This document shows, one piece after another, positions 52,598 to 61,802 of a stretch of 64,000 nucleotides of DNA. The position numbers were made by a program, and so were the translations under genes. Each line of letters begins with the position of its first letter. Position 1 is the stretch's first letter. The notes beneath the pieces are model-generated. The model was not told where the DNA came from, made no database searches, and saw only the letters and a list, made by a program, of their open reading frames with translations. The stretch comes from Pseudomonas frederiksbergensis (GTDB lineage: Bacteria > Pseudomonadota > Gammaproteobacteria > Pseudomonadales > Pseudomonadaceae), in assembly GCF_001874645.1 (NCBI RefSeq), contig NZ_CP017887.1, forward strand, positions 62,001 through 126,000. Reading direction: 5' to 3'.

Positions 52598-54445
52598 CTA
52601 GTCGGGTACATGGGGATGTTGCACGCGAATCCCATCCGTCGTGGGTGCATTAAAATAGAGCAGCGCCACACTGGTACGCGGCGTTGAACCTTGCAGAATC
52701 GTCGGAGGGTTCCAGTTGGCTGAGGTGTGAATATACCTCAGCTTGAGCAGGCGCTCTTCGACTGGTGTCGTACTGTAGTCTCCCACGACAAAGCGATCAC
52801 AAAGCGCTTGAAGCTCCGTCGGAATGACATAACTCGAATTCTGCACCTCGATTGCTTTGAAACGTACGCCCTTTTGCTTAGCCAACTCGTACATGACTCG
52901 CAGGTAAACCCGTGATAACTCGCCGCGTACCGGTCGCTTGAGCTGCAATGCCGCATAGACACGCTTGTAAGGGGTCAAACGGTCCTGCTCTGACGGTGGT
53001 AAGCCCCGAACATACGGTGTCACGACCTCCAGCATCTCTGCTGGCCAGCCATTGGCCTCCCACTTAGCCTTCATCTGTTGCGCGTCGCGATAGATCGACG
53101 TGTATTTCACGTCGGTCGTGACTGGAACATCCAGCGCCAGCATCGGGCTGACTAGCAGGCACTCTTTGCTCTCGGGAAAGTACCCGCCGCCAATGTCGGA
53201 ATGGACACCAGGCAGCGTGTACTCGGGATGGTCGGCTTTAACGCGGGTCAGGGGGAAGTTGGCGCGAATTTCATCCCTGGCAGCCAACTGGACGACATTG
53301 GGGAACAAGCTGCGAGGCAGGTAAAGTTTAAGCCAGGGTGCTGTTTGGCTTCGCACATAGCCCAGATTCGCCAGACCACCCACCGACGCCACGGTATCAA
53401 ACAACCCGACAAAGCCCATGCGGATATCGTGCTGGTATTCACCACTGAAGGTTTCATGGAAAGCTCGACGGAACATCTTGATGGTTTGCCCCAAGGGGCC
53501 TTGCTGACCTAGAGCCACTTCGTTGGCAAAGTGGCGTGCAGCTGCTGCGCCCCTACTGAAACCAAAGGCATCGAAAGTAAGACTGATGATTTTAGAGTCA
53601 GGATTGGTCTGGAAAAGTCGGAAAATTCTTTTTGAGATTTCACGAAAAGACTCCTCTACTTTGCCACTCACGCCCGTTGCGCCGCGTCCCATGCCAGCGC
53701 CCATCATGCTATCTGCTTGACCGGATGAAGTTCCTATCCCATCAACGTAAAGCATCCGGAACACTTCGCCTTGTAGCTTGGATTCTTCCGTTTCTTCGGT
53801 GGAGTAGTACAAATCGCTGAGTTTTTTTATGTTCGACTCATCATTTGCATAGCTGCTATCCGGGTCAGCCATATACGGCCTGCAGCTGGCGTCCAGGTCT
53901 TCAGGCTTGATGGCATGAGTTGCGCCGCACAATTGCCCCAGCGCGCTGTTGTTCGCGTTGTTCAACGTACCGTCGAAGAACACGCCGATGCGCAAGGTGA
54001 TACCCACGGGCTTTTCTTCGTCCAGTTCCTCTTCTTCTTCCTCTTCTTCTAAAACCGAGTCGTCAGCGGCAGTGGCCGGTGTGCGCGCAGTTGCCGCACC
54101 AGGGGGTAGGTAGCTGGAAGGTTCAACCTGATGAACAGGCATCGGACTGACAGGGGCAACAGGTGCAGGAGTGAAGCTGTTGCCGATGATGATGGTCGAC
54201 GACCCACCGGTGATGGTGTCGCCATGAGTGCCTTGCGAGCCAGTGACCAGGGCGGCCTGACCATTGATCTTCACCGAGGACATGGCCCCCATCGTCAGCA
54301 CACTGCCGCAGGTGGTGCAGTCAGTTACGCGTGCTGCGGATAAACCATCGAAAAAGACATTAGGGGAACCTGAGTCGATTGCAGTTGCGCCACAGCGGGG
54401 ACAACTGACGGTATCGGTCTTGCGGGCAGCGGGTTTGCCGGACAT
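52598..54445 (-). CDS. PAAR-domain T6SS phospholipase effector (DUF2235, Tle1-like)
   Basis: 615 residues from the ATG at 54445 (GGAGGTCGGCA upstream). The N-terminal PAAR domain (MSGKPAARKTDTVSC to GDTITGGSSTIIIGN) sharpens the VgrG tip and carries the toxin. It includes a double CxxC zinc-like motif (CPRCG, CTTCG). A proline/glutamate-rich linker (EEEEEEEELDEE) follows. The DUF2235 lipase domain has IGVFFDGTLNN, nucleophile elbow GFSRG near residue 292 and GVHSDIGGGYF near 418. It hydrolyses phospholipids in the periplasm of target cells by family knowledge. Confidence 0.92.
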   Translation of the reverse strand: MSGKPAARKTDTVSCPRCGATAIDSGSPNVFFDGLSAARVTDCTTCGSVLTMGAMSSVKINGQAALVTGSQGTHGDTITGGSSTIIIGNSFTPAPVAPVSPMPVHQVEPSSYLPPGAATARTPATAADDSVLEEEEEEEELDEEKPVGITLRIGVFFDGTLNNANNSALGQLCGATHAIKPEDLDASCRPYMADPDSSYANDESNIKKLSDLYYSTEETEESKLQGEVFRMLYVDGIGTSSGQADSMMGAGMGRGATGVSGKVEESFREISKRIFRLFQTNPDSKIISLTFDAFGFSRGAAAARHFANEVALGQQGPLGQTIKMFRRAFHETFSGEYQHDIRMGFVGLFDTVASVGGLANLGYVRSQTAPWLKLYLPRSLFPNVVQLAARDEIRANFPLTRVKADHPEYTLPGVHSDIGGGYFPESKECLLVSPMLALDVPVTTDVKYTSIYRDAQQMKAKWEANGWPAEMLEVVTPYVRGLPPSEQDRLTPYKRVYAALQLKRPVRGELSRVYLRVMYELAKQKGVRFKAIEVQNSSYVIPTELQALCDRFVVGDYSTTPVEERLLKLRYIHTSANWNPPTILQGSTPRTSVALLYFNAPTTDGIRVQHPHVPD

Positions 54446-54644
54446 TGCCGACCTCCATATCAGCACATTGAAGGGCTTGGACCATGCCGACAACCAAAAG
54501 TCCCAACAATCAGATAATTCTGAAAATAACAAAACCGAGTGCAACAATTTGTTTCCGGCGTACTGCTTCGATCCACTCCTTAAGAATGTGCTCTGTGAAC
54601 ACTCCAAGCCCTGATAGTGGCGGTTTCGTGGTTGCAGCACTGAA

Positions 54645-55136
54645 CTATTGATAACGAGGGCAGCGAGGCGCTTGATCGCAGGCTGCACAAACCTGAAGGA
54701 CAGCTACCCTCGGGCTCGCAGCACCTCGACGGGTTTTCAGCTCCCAGTATCGATTCCAAAGCGCAACAACTTGTGTTGTCGCCAAGAGTTTTACCGGTAG
54801 ATAGGTGGTAGCACCGTAGCCGGTGACTCTGATGTAACCGACGGGCGAAACTGGGCGCCGATAGCCCAAGAGTGTTTGTGATTCGCGCTCCAGGATCACC
54901 CTGTACACAGAGAGCTGAATAACATCGCGCATGTACGCCGCAGCCTTCTTGCGACGCTTCGTGTCAACAACAAACAGAAACCGGCCGTTATCGAAAACCT
55001 GATCGCAGCGCCCATGCAAAGGTACGGGCATGGTGGTACTGAGATCTCTCTCCGACATGACCACAGATGCGCTCCGCAGCTCAGCGGGCAGCGGCTCTCT
55101 CCAATTGGTCAGGCGTGAACTGTTTTCTTGTCTCAT
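54645..55136 (-). CDS. C-terminal part of a Cas4-like PD-(D/E)XK nuclease
   Basis: 163 residues from the ATG at 55136. It has the nuclease core GRCDQVFDNGRFLFVVDTKR (D, then D-x-K) and a QLSVYRVIL helix. It ends with CAACDQAPRCPRY, the three-cysteine iron-sulphur end of Cas4/AddB-type nucleases. The expected N-terminal part (fourth cysteine, G-x3-H) is missing. A frame with just those features lies on the opposite strand at 55268. The open frame reaches back to 55253 without homology. Possibly a broken or inverted gene. Confidence 0.6.
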   Translation of the reverse strand: MRQENSSRLTNWREPLPAELRSASVVMSERDLSTTMPVPLHGRCDQVFDNGRFLFVVDTKRRKKAAAYMRDVIQLSVYRVILERESQTLLGYRRPVSPVGYIRVTGYGATTYLPVKLLATTQVVALWNRYWELKTRRGAASPRVAVLQVCAACDQAPRCPRYQ

Positions 55137-55267
55137 GCACCTATCATCCCACCCCCATGGACAATGCAAGCTTTCAAGGTCTAACACTTGGCTAGAACAT
55201 TGGCAGGTAGTTGCGTTTTCCATGCAGATGCAATGATGAGGACGATTACCCACTGGATGGAACTGCT

Positions 55268-55489
55268 ATGACCCAGACAAAACACCCACGCTCTGTATCA
55301 GCTACAAACCTATCGAAGCTTGGCCACTGCGAAATGCTCGTAGTCTTGGGTGAAGTCGCTGCACAGTCCGCAGCGTCTCGCGCTCGAACTCAAGCAGGTA
55401 ACAAGGAGCACGATCGTTTCCATATTAGGGCCAGCGTGAACGCAGCCCCCCCTGTCAGGGGGCGGATTGGAGCGAAGAACATCGACTAG
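55268..55489 (+). CDS. Frame resembling the N-terminus of a Cas4-like nuclease
   Basis: 73 residues: SATNLSKLGHCEMLVVL resembles the SATDL-x-x-L-x-x-C opening, and AGNKEHDRFH resembles the G-x3-H helix, of Cas4/RecB-type nucleases. After residue 55 the frame runs into a CCCCCC/GGGGGG hairpin. The matching C-terminal part is on the minus strand, 132 bases away, head to head. It may be translated as a small protein, but I think it is half of a rearranged gene. Confidence 0.45.
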   Translation: MTQTKHPRSVSATNLSKLGHCEMLVVLGEVAAQSAASRARTQAGNKEHDRFHIRASVNAAPPVRGRIGAKNID

Positions 55490-55524
55490 ACGGGGCATCG
55501 TACCCTCCAAATTAGGAGGTGTAC
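55444..55524 (+). promoter_or_regulatory. Two-module hairpin leader of the topoisomerase gene
   Basis: A CCCCC-TGTC-GGGGG hairpin (55446-55462), then GTAC-C-CTCC paired with GGAG-GT-GTAC (55499-55524), which buries the GGAGG ribosome site directly before the GTG. Confidence 0.75.
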
Positions 55525-57051
55525 GTGACCCTGATGAACCTGTTGATCGTTGAAAGTCCGACCAAAGCGAAAAAGATAGAAAAGTTTATTGGCCCTGGCT
55601 GGATGGTCACGGCCTCCGCGGGGCACATTCGAGATCTGCCCTCGAACGAAATGGGCGTTTCAGCACCAGACTTCCAACCCGAATACGTCGTTTTGCCGGA
55701 TAAGGTAAAGACCGTTGCATGGCTGCGAAAACTCGTCAAAGACGCTGGCACCGTTTATCTGGGTACCGACCTCGATCGCGAGGGCGAAGCGATAGCCTGG
55801 CACTTGCTTCAGGCACTCAAACCCAAGAAATATTGGCGAGTCACCTTCAACGAGATCACAAAAAAAGCGATCCTCGACGCTATCAAATCTCCCCGTGAAA
55901 TCGACATCAACAGAGTCAAGGCCCAAGAAACCCGAAGGGTGCTTGACCGAATTTTCGGATACTACGTCTCCCCCTGGCTGACCAAAATCGCCGGGATTGG
56001 TAGGAGTCTTTCGTCAGGCCGCGTGCAGTCTTCTGCACTGCTGTTGATCGTGCTACGTGAAAGGGCCATTCGTGACCACGTCCAGATCGAGCATTACCGC
56101 CTCGACGTGAAGTTTCACATGAATCTCAGTGGGGCTCCCGGTGGATCATCTAAAACATGGACCGCGACATGGGAATACGGCCCCCTTTTCAAAATGCTCG
56201 AACAAGAACCACCGGCACACTTCACGGACAAAGCCTTCATCGACCGGTTGGCCATGGCCATTCAACAGCAACGAGGCTTTACCGTACAGAAAGTCGTTAC
56301 TCGCAAGACTTACCGAAAGCCCCCTCCCCCATTTACGACGTCCACGCTGCAGCAGGCCGCATCCTCCCGGCTGAAAATGAATCCAGATGAAACCATGAAA
56401 CTGGCACAGTCCCTGTTCGACTCCGGGGCGATCACCTATCACCGCACTGACAGTCTGAACCTCAGCGATGAAGCATTGGCCGCGATTCGCGATTTTTTAA
56501 CGAGTTCTGGGCAAGCTATTCCCGACTCTCCAAATACTTGGGAGTCAAAGGAAAGTGCCCAAGAGGCGCACGAAGCGATCCGCCCCAGTGACATCGAAAT
56601 GCGCCAGTTTGGTGATGATCCATACTCGCCCGACGCCCAGCTCTACCGCCTAATCTGGATGCGCGCTGTCGCTAGCCAGATGAACCCTGCTGTCTATGAT
56701 TCGACAAAGGCTGTGCTGCTGAGCGATGTTGCGCTCAAGGGTCACCAACAACCGTTTCTGGCCAAGGGACGAGTTCTGCTTGATCCCGGCTGGATGGCCC
56801 TCACTAAAGGGGATGAGACAGAGGAGGAAGGTACCGTCCAGGACAATGAATCGACAGCGCCTCTTCCCGCGTTGGTCGATGGCCAGCGCTTGACGGCACT
56901 TTTACCATCAGTCGAAACGCAAAAAACACAGCCCCCTGCCCGCTTGTCCTTGGCCGGACTCGTTAAGGAGATGGAGCGCCTCGGTATCGGGCGGCCAGCT
57001 ACCTACGCAGCCACCCAGGCAGTCCTTGAAAAAGGGGCTACATGGAAGTAA
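55525..57051 (+). CDS. topA: Type IA DNA topoisomerase, N-terminal catalytic part
   Basis: 508 residues from the GTG at 55525 (GGAGG 5 bases upstream). TOPRIM domain: LLIVESPTKAKKIEKFI and GTDLDREGEAIAWHLL. Active-site segment ITYHRTDS near residue 318 (Tyr nucleophile), and HEAIRPSD. It ends after RPATYAATQAVLEKG at a stop, because the frame is lost at GAAAAAGGGG (about 57030). A -1 shift gives LEKRGYM, the usual sequence here, and continues into the next feature. It relaxes negative supercoils or decatenates plasmid DNA. Confidence 0.88.
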   Translation: MTLMNLLIVESPTKAKKIEKFIGPGWMVTASAGHIRDLPSNEMGVSAPDFQPEYVVLPDKVKTVAWLRKLVKDAGTVYLGTDLDREGEAIAWHLLQALKPKKYWRVTFNEITKKAILDAIKSPREIDINRVKAQETRRVLDRIFGYYVSPWLTKIAGIGRSLSSGRVQSSALLLIVLRERAIRDHVQIEHYRLDVKFHMNLSGAPGGSSKTWTATWEYGPLFKMLEQEPPAHFTDKAFIDRLAMAIQQQRGFTVQKVVTRKTYRKPPPPFTTSTLQQAASSRLKMNPDETMKLAQSLFDSGAITYHRTDSLNLSDEALAAIRDFLTSSGQAIPDSPNTWESKESAQEAHEAIRPSDIEMRQFGDDPYSPDAQLYRLIWMRAVASQMNPAVYDSTKAVLLSDVALKGHQQPFLAKGRVLLDPGWMALTKGDETEEEGTVQDNESTAPLPALVDGQRLTALLPSVETQKTQPPARLSLAGLVKEMERLGIGRPATYAATQAVLEKGATWK

Positions 57052-57689
57052 AGGCCAGGATGATCTACGCGACAGCACTTGGCGAAGCTGTCGCAGATGT
57101 CTTGCAAGACTACTTCTCTTTCATCGAGCTCAATTTTACGCGGCAAATGGAGGATGGCCTCGATCAGATCGCAGCGGGCAAAGCAGGTTACAAAGCTGTC
57201 GTGTCCTATCAGTACAACATCCTGCAGGCCGAGCTGGCAGCCGCCTCTAATGCTGGATCGACTCAGGCCTTTGTCGATATGCGCGCGGATCTCATCCCCT
57301 GTCCTGTGTGCTCCGATGGAGTGTTTGTTCGTAAGAAGGGCGGAACCGGCCACTTCTATTCCTGCAGCCGCTATCCCGACTGCAGCGCCACAGCACCTGA
57401 AGCCAAGGGGAAACGTGGTGAACCGCACAGCCCTGACTTGGACCGCCTGAAAACCGGAAATGAGCCCAAGGCAGAGGTGGTACTCAGCGAACAGAACTGC
57501 CCTAAATGCGACAAACACAAATTGGCCCTCAGAGAAGGGACTCGGGGGCCATTCTGGGGATGCACCGGTTTCAAATCACGCCCAGCGTGCAAAGCCATTG
57601 TCCAAGATCTGGATGGCATCCCAGATATCGAGAATTGGGTTGAGAAACCCAAGCAACCGCGCAGAACCTCAAGAGGTGCCGGACGTTGA
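57042..57689 (+). CDS. Type IA DNA topoisomerase, C-terminal part in the -1 frame
   Basis: 215 residues, MEVKARMIYATALGEAVADV onward. The end of the topoisomerase core (MEDGLDQIAAGKAGYKAVVS) is followed by two zinc-ribbon modules (CPVCSDGVFVRKKG to CSRYPDC, and CPKCDKHKLALREG to CTGFKSRPAC). Together with 55525-57051 it makes one ~720-residue enzyme. It may be reached by -1 slippage on the A5 run, by re-initiation at this ATG, or the break may be an error or mutation. Confidence 0.85.
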   Translation: MEVKARMIYATALGEAVADVLQDYFSFIELNFTRQMEDGLDQIAAGKAGYKAVVSYQYNILQAELAAASNAGSTQAFVDMRADLIPCPVCSDGVFVRKKGGTGHFYSCSRYPDCSATAPEAKGKRGEPHSPDLDRLKTGNEPKAEVVLSEQNCPKCDKHKLALREGTRGPFWGCTGFKSRPACKAIVQDLDGIPDIENWVEKPKQPRRTSRGAGR

Positions 57690-58087
57690 AACTGGAGGTC
57701 GAGATTTGCCTTGAGGCTTCAAGCAGCGTCGGCATTGGAAAAAATGACATCGCTCGCAAGGCCACATCTCTCGGGGGCACAGTCCGAGAAGTCCTCGATC
57801 TCTGGGAGCGGCTGGAAAGGCGGTCGCTCGGACTGTCCATCATTCAGGCGATAGTAGGAAACCACCTGTACCTGATGGTCCCAGGCACAGGCTTGTCTAT
57901 CGCCATGGATGGGGTTGGCATTCGGTTACCATCCCCGGAAGAGAGGGCTGCATTTGAGACGGCTCTCCAATTGGGACAGGTCCAGATCGCCGTGATCCAT
58001 CACATGACACAGAGCCATCTGATCCTACACCAGGCAACGGGGATTCCTCTGGCAGGGATGGACGGGTTTAGCTCCGAACGGAGTTAA
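57686..58087 (+). CDS. Hypothetical protein
   Basis: 133 residues from a TTG that overlaps the topoisomerase stop (TTGA), with GAGGTG upstream. Helical with a hydrophobic centre (SLGLSIIQAIVGNHLYLMVP) but no clear membrane span. Family not recognised. Coupled to the topoisomerase gene. Confidence 0.55.
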   Translation: MKLEVEICLEASSSVGIGKNDIARKATSLGGTVREVLDLWERLERRSLGLSIIQAIVGNHLYLMVPGTGLSIAMDGVGIRLPSPEERAAFETALQLGQVQIAVIHHMTQSHLILHQATGIPLAGMDGFSSERS

Positions 58088-58473
58088 CCAGCCAACTCCT
58101 GCCACTGGTAATTCTGCCAGTCCATTATTTGGCATCCCTGACCAGGTTGGTGGGATTCAGGGGCTGGAGACGCCTTCCAGAATCGACCTTTGTCATCCGC
58201 ACGGTCAAATACGAACCGGACACGGCCACATTTCCCCATGGTCACGTAGGTATCACTCCAGCGTTTCAACTTCCCACCGCTTTTAGAGATGTCACCAGCA
58301 GCGACTCTCTGCCCCTGTCCGGATACGACGACAGCCTCTAGGACTACCGCCCCAGTCCCAATTTTGTCGAACCTCAAAAATGCCCCGTCACGCTGCGGAA
58401 CATTAGGAGTCGGTTGAGTGCAACCTGCTATTGAAAATCCAATGGGGATCGCCAGAAGAATCTTCAGGTTCAT
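58084..58473 (-). CDS. Putative small lipoprotein
   Basis: 129 residues from the ATG at 58473 (MNLKILLAIPIGFSIAGC, lipobox IAGC). Two more cysteines (GKCGRVRF, GQGCQIMDW) suggest one disulphide. Unrecognised. Convergent with the 57686 gene, overlapping by four bases at the 3' ends. Confidence 0.65.
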   Translation of the reverse strand: MNLKILLAIPIGFSIAGCTQPTPNVPQRDGAFLRFDKIGTGAVVLEAVVVSGQGQRVAAGDISKSGGKLKRWSDTYVTMGKCGRVRFVFDRADDKGRFWKASPAPESHQPGQGCQIMDWQNYQWQELAG

Positions 58474-58670
58474 CACTGCTCTCGTCAATGCGGAACAAAA
58501 GCGACCATGGTCGCCAGTATCCCAGGAGGTCGCAGTTTGAGTTGAACAACGATTCAAGAAGCACCGTAACTGCCCCTCTCAAGGGGGGAGCACCTCCAGG
58601 TCGGGGGGCGTTGCGCAGTTGCGTTTTTGAGGGCGCTGATAGGCTTTGAGTATTACGAGCTAATAGGCAG
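58474..58670 (+). promoter_or_regulatory. Divergent region with C/G hairpins
   Basis: CCCCTCTCAAGGGG (58576-58590) and CACCTCCAGGTCGGGGGG stems lie in the helicase leader. No gene seen. Confidence 0.45.
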
Positions 58671-59279
58671 ATGAACATGAAAAAGCAGATCACGCTGACC
58701 CAGGAACAAGCTGCAATCAGGGAGTATCGAGGTCGGCGCCTGCGCATCCGTGCCTTTGCCGGTGCTGCAAAGACCACGACCCTGGCTGAATATGCGGAGG
58801 CGAATCCGAGAGAGCGGATTCTCTATGTCGCTTACAACAGGGCGATCCGTGACGAAGCGGCAACCAAATTTCCAAAAGGGGTGGACTGTAAAACTGCCCA
58901 CCAACTGGCGTACCACAGCATCGGTCGAAGCTATTCTGGAAAGCTGACCCAGAATCTCCGGCTGACGGACATCGCGAACGCCGTGGACACACGTAACTGG
59001 ACAGCCGTCAAAGACATCCAGGAGACGCTGACCAACTACCTGAACAGTGCTGACCTCGATATCGGAGAGCAACATTTCAATCGCGTCGAAGCCGGTACTG
59101 AACTGTCCGGCAAAAAAGCACAGTACCGCTCCTCGGTAGTCGCTGGCGCCAGCATGTTGTGGCAGCGAATGATCGACCTCAACGACAAAGAAGTAAAAAT
59201 AACCCGACGGGTATTTCAAGTTGTGGCAAACATCGTACCCAGACTTGTCCAATCGCTATACGACAATCCTCGTCGATGA
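58671..59279 (+). pseudogene. UvrD/Rep-like helicase, N-terminal part before a frameshift
   Basis: Codons up to about 59195 encode the start of a superfamily 1 helicase: LTQEQAAIREYRGRRLRIRA (Q motif), FAGAAKTTTLAEYA (Walker A, with GAAKTT), ILYVAYNRAIRDEA and CKTAHQLAYHSIGRSY. After KEVKIT the frame turns to nonsense and stops at 59279, while the expected DGYFKLWQTSYPDL follows in another frame. ATG at 58671 or 58677. Confidence 0.8.
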
Positions 59280-60156
59280 AGGTCAGGACCTGAATGCGTG
59301 CTTGATTGATGTAATTTTCAGACAGAAAGCCAAGGTGATCATTTGCGGCGACTCGCACCAGCAAATCTATCGCTTTCGGGGTGCGGTAAACGCCCTGGAC
59401 CACTCGGCGATGGATGGCGTTGACGAGATGTACTTGACCAGCTCTTTTCGCTTCGGCCCAGCCGTGGCTCATACCGCAAATATCATCCTCTCCTACAAAG
59501 GTGAGGAGCTCGAAATCTTCGGCGCGGGACCGGCCACCAAGGTGACGCGCAAACTTCCTGATGATATCGATCACCATGCCGTGCTGCACCGTACGGTGAT
59601 GGGCGTTATCGAGAACGCCCTGATGCTTGCTGCCCATGGGCACAAAATATTCTGGGTTGGTGGCTTGGAAGCCTACAAGTTTTCCGAGCTCGAGGACCTC
59701 TATCGCTTTAGCAAGGGCGAGAACAGTGAGATTCGTCGGCGCCAACTGCTCGATGAGTACCGGGACTTCCAAGAGTACCGGGTCATTGCGGAGGAATCGA
59801 ATGATCGCGAGATGGAGCGCTCGGTCAAACTCATCGACACCTACGACGATCTGCTTGAGCGCCTGGCTGAGCTTCGTCAATGCTCAGTAAAAGAAGAGTT
59901 CGACGCAACCGTCACCCTAACCACCGCTCACAAAGCGAAGGGCCTGGAGTGGGACGCTGTGAAACTGTACGAGGACTTTGCGGATCCGCTCGATCCAAAA
60001 ATGGAACCCGAGGAGCGGGATGATGAGCTGAACTTGCTTTATGTGGCGATTACACGCGCCATGCAGATCCTGGCGCTCAATACCGTTGTGATCGGACTTA
60101 TGGCGGATTTCGTTCAGAAAAGGGATCGACGAGCTCCTGTTGCTTCACTCGGGTAA
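59221..60156 (+). pseudogene. UvrD/Rep-like helicase, remainder after the frameshift
   Basis: The homologous frame actually resumes near 59198 (DGYFKLW). It contains TTILVDEGQDLNACLIDVIF (Walker B with DEGQD), VIICGDSHQQIYRFRGA, LTSSFRFG, LTTAHKAKGLEWDAVKL and NLLYVAITRAM. The full protein would be about 490 residues, complete in all helicase motifs. The shift is at ATAACCCGACGG: two bases (as in ACC-CAT-GAC) appear lost. Separate translation of this part would lack Walker A. Confidence 0.8.
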
Positions 60157-60290
60157 CCGGTTTTCGTATCCGCGATAATCTACCCCAAATGCAGGGCGGG
60201 TAATCCCGACATGTCTCTGCATATCAAACCTGGCCATAAAAACTCAGGGCTCCAGTAGACTAGAAACACTTGACCCTACGGAGCTTTAGA

Positions 60291-61751
60291 GTGGCGTCCT
60301 TACGACCTTCGCAACTGAGCTATGAAACACGGGCCGACGGCGGGCCCTTTCTTGATTTTCAGTTCTACACTGAGGACCAATTCCCGACAGAACATGCCGA
60401 GGAGGCGCACTCGGCTGATGTCTATTTTAGCGACCTAGCACCTTCCGATAACTCTTCACCTGATTCCTGGCATCGGATACTTACGGTGAACGCTGATACG
60501 GTTAGGATCTGGCCGATCCATCAACATGCTGGGTCGGCGAATTATGGCCTTCCGAAATACGGTTCTATCACAGAGATCTGGCTCACGAGACCGGTCGTTT
60601 CCCCCTACATCATCCCAACGTCAGAAGACACGCTAAACGCTCTTCTTGAAGCGCTACCTGAGGGGTTTTACCAGGATTGGCGCTCTGGGTTGGGGCTTCA
60701 GTGGGAATATCGATTTATCCTTGAGTCTATTGCCAGTATCCATGGTGTTACAGCTCTATGTATTCACGGGGGAAACGGACGAAGAGATGCAAAAATCGAT
60801 GGAGTTTTCTACATCCTGGGTATTGAACGGTACCAGGATATTCGGCAGAAATTATCCCGTCTGACAAGGCGGTATCAGCGAGAAGCCCGTGAAAATAAGC
60901 AACTCGTTTGTTACGGCGGATTGGTTCACGCTGCGGATCCTACCAAGTACCCAGCAAAAGCTAAAAAGCTCCCCCCTGATCTACTAAGTGAGTTGCTAAA
61001 CCAAGGGAATAGAGCTGTACCGCTGTCTGCAAAAGACCGGCAAACAGCGACTGCGTTAGTACGACATAACGCACGAGAGATTTCGAAATCCGAGCCGAGA
61101 GTACTTCTCCAGCTCCAAGCTGAGATTGAGCTAGTCACCCTTGGCGATCTGATTGAGCAGTTCAAGAGCCTCATGGCCACAAGACACATCGAGGGTAAGT
61201 GGCAACGCTTCCTTGGCGACAACCCATTCATACTGAATATGGCATTTGCCTATCCAATCAAAATAATCTGTGAGCGCCCCTACGTCGGAAACAAAAGCTT
61301 CAACGATAAGGGAGGAAACTACAGCGATTTCCTTATCGCAGCTCGCTCGACCGGGAATCTAGCTCTAATCGAAATAAAACGTCCCGATACGGATCTCTTA
61401 GCCGGAAAGCCTTATCGCGGAGGTGACACGTATGCACCATCAACTGAGCTAAGTGGTTCTGTGGCACAGATCATTGCCCAGCGCGCGAGCGCGCAGCGGG
61501 AAATCTTCCAGCTCAAGGATGGCCTCGAAGATGAGGTTCATGATCACTCCATTTCAGCAATCATCATCGTGGGCACTACCCCCGCCAAGAAGGTCGAGAG
61601 ACGCTCATTTGAGCAATATCGGAATTGCCTAAGGGATGTGAGGATAGTGACATTCGATGAGCTGCAGCAGCGCCTGGTGGATGTACATAAGGCCCTAGCA
61701 GCGGAGAACCAGCATGCCCCAAGGACGTATCAGGAACACTTGCCGTTCTAA
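60291..61751 (+). CDS. Shedu-type defence nuclease (SduA, DUF4263)
   Basis: 486 residues from the GTG at 60291 (ACGGAG seven bases upstream); the frame is open from 60270. The C-terminal ~170 residues match DUF4263: WQRFLGDNPFILNMAFAYPI, NYSDFLIAARSTGNLALIEI then KRPDTDLLAGKPYRGG (D and E-x-K of a PD-(D/E)XK fold), YAPSTELSGSVAQIIAQ, ISAIIIVGTT, IVTFDELQQRL. The N-terminal 300 residues are the variable part. Shedu is a single-gene anti-phage/anti-plasmid system. Here it would guard the host of this element. Confidence 0.85.
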   Translation: MASLRPSQLSYETRADGGPFLDFQFYTEDQFPTEHAEEAHSADVYFSDLAPSDNSSPDSWHRILTVNADTVRIWPIHQHAGSANYGLPKYGSITEIWLTRPVVSPYIIPTSEDTLNALLEALPEGFYQDWRSGLGLQWEYRFILESIASIHGVTALCIHGGNGRRDAKIDGVFYILGIERYQDIRQKLSRLTRRYQREARENKQLVCYGGLVHAADPTKYPAKAKKLPPDLLSELLNQGNRAVPLSAKDRQTATALVRHNAREISKSEPRVLLQLQAEIELVTLGDLIEQFKSLMATRHIEGKWQRFLGDNPFILNMAFAYPIKIICERPYVGNKSFNDKGGNYSDFLIAARSTGNLALIEIKRPDTDLLAGKPYRGGDTYAPSTELSGSVAQIIAQRASAQREIFQLKDGLEDEVHDHSISAIIIVGTTPAKKVERRSFEQYRNCLRDVRIVTFDELQQRLVDVHKALAAENQHAPRTYQEHLPF

Positions 61752-61802
61752 CGCATACTTCTTGCCCGATCATTGACGATGAGAGTTATGGGGGAATCAC
61801 AT

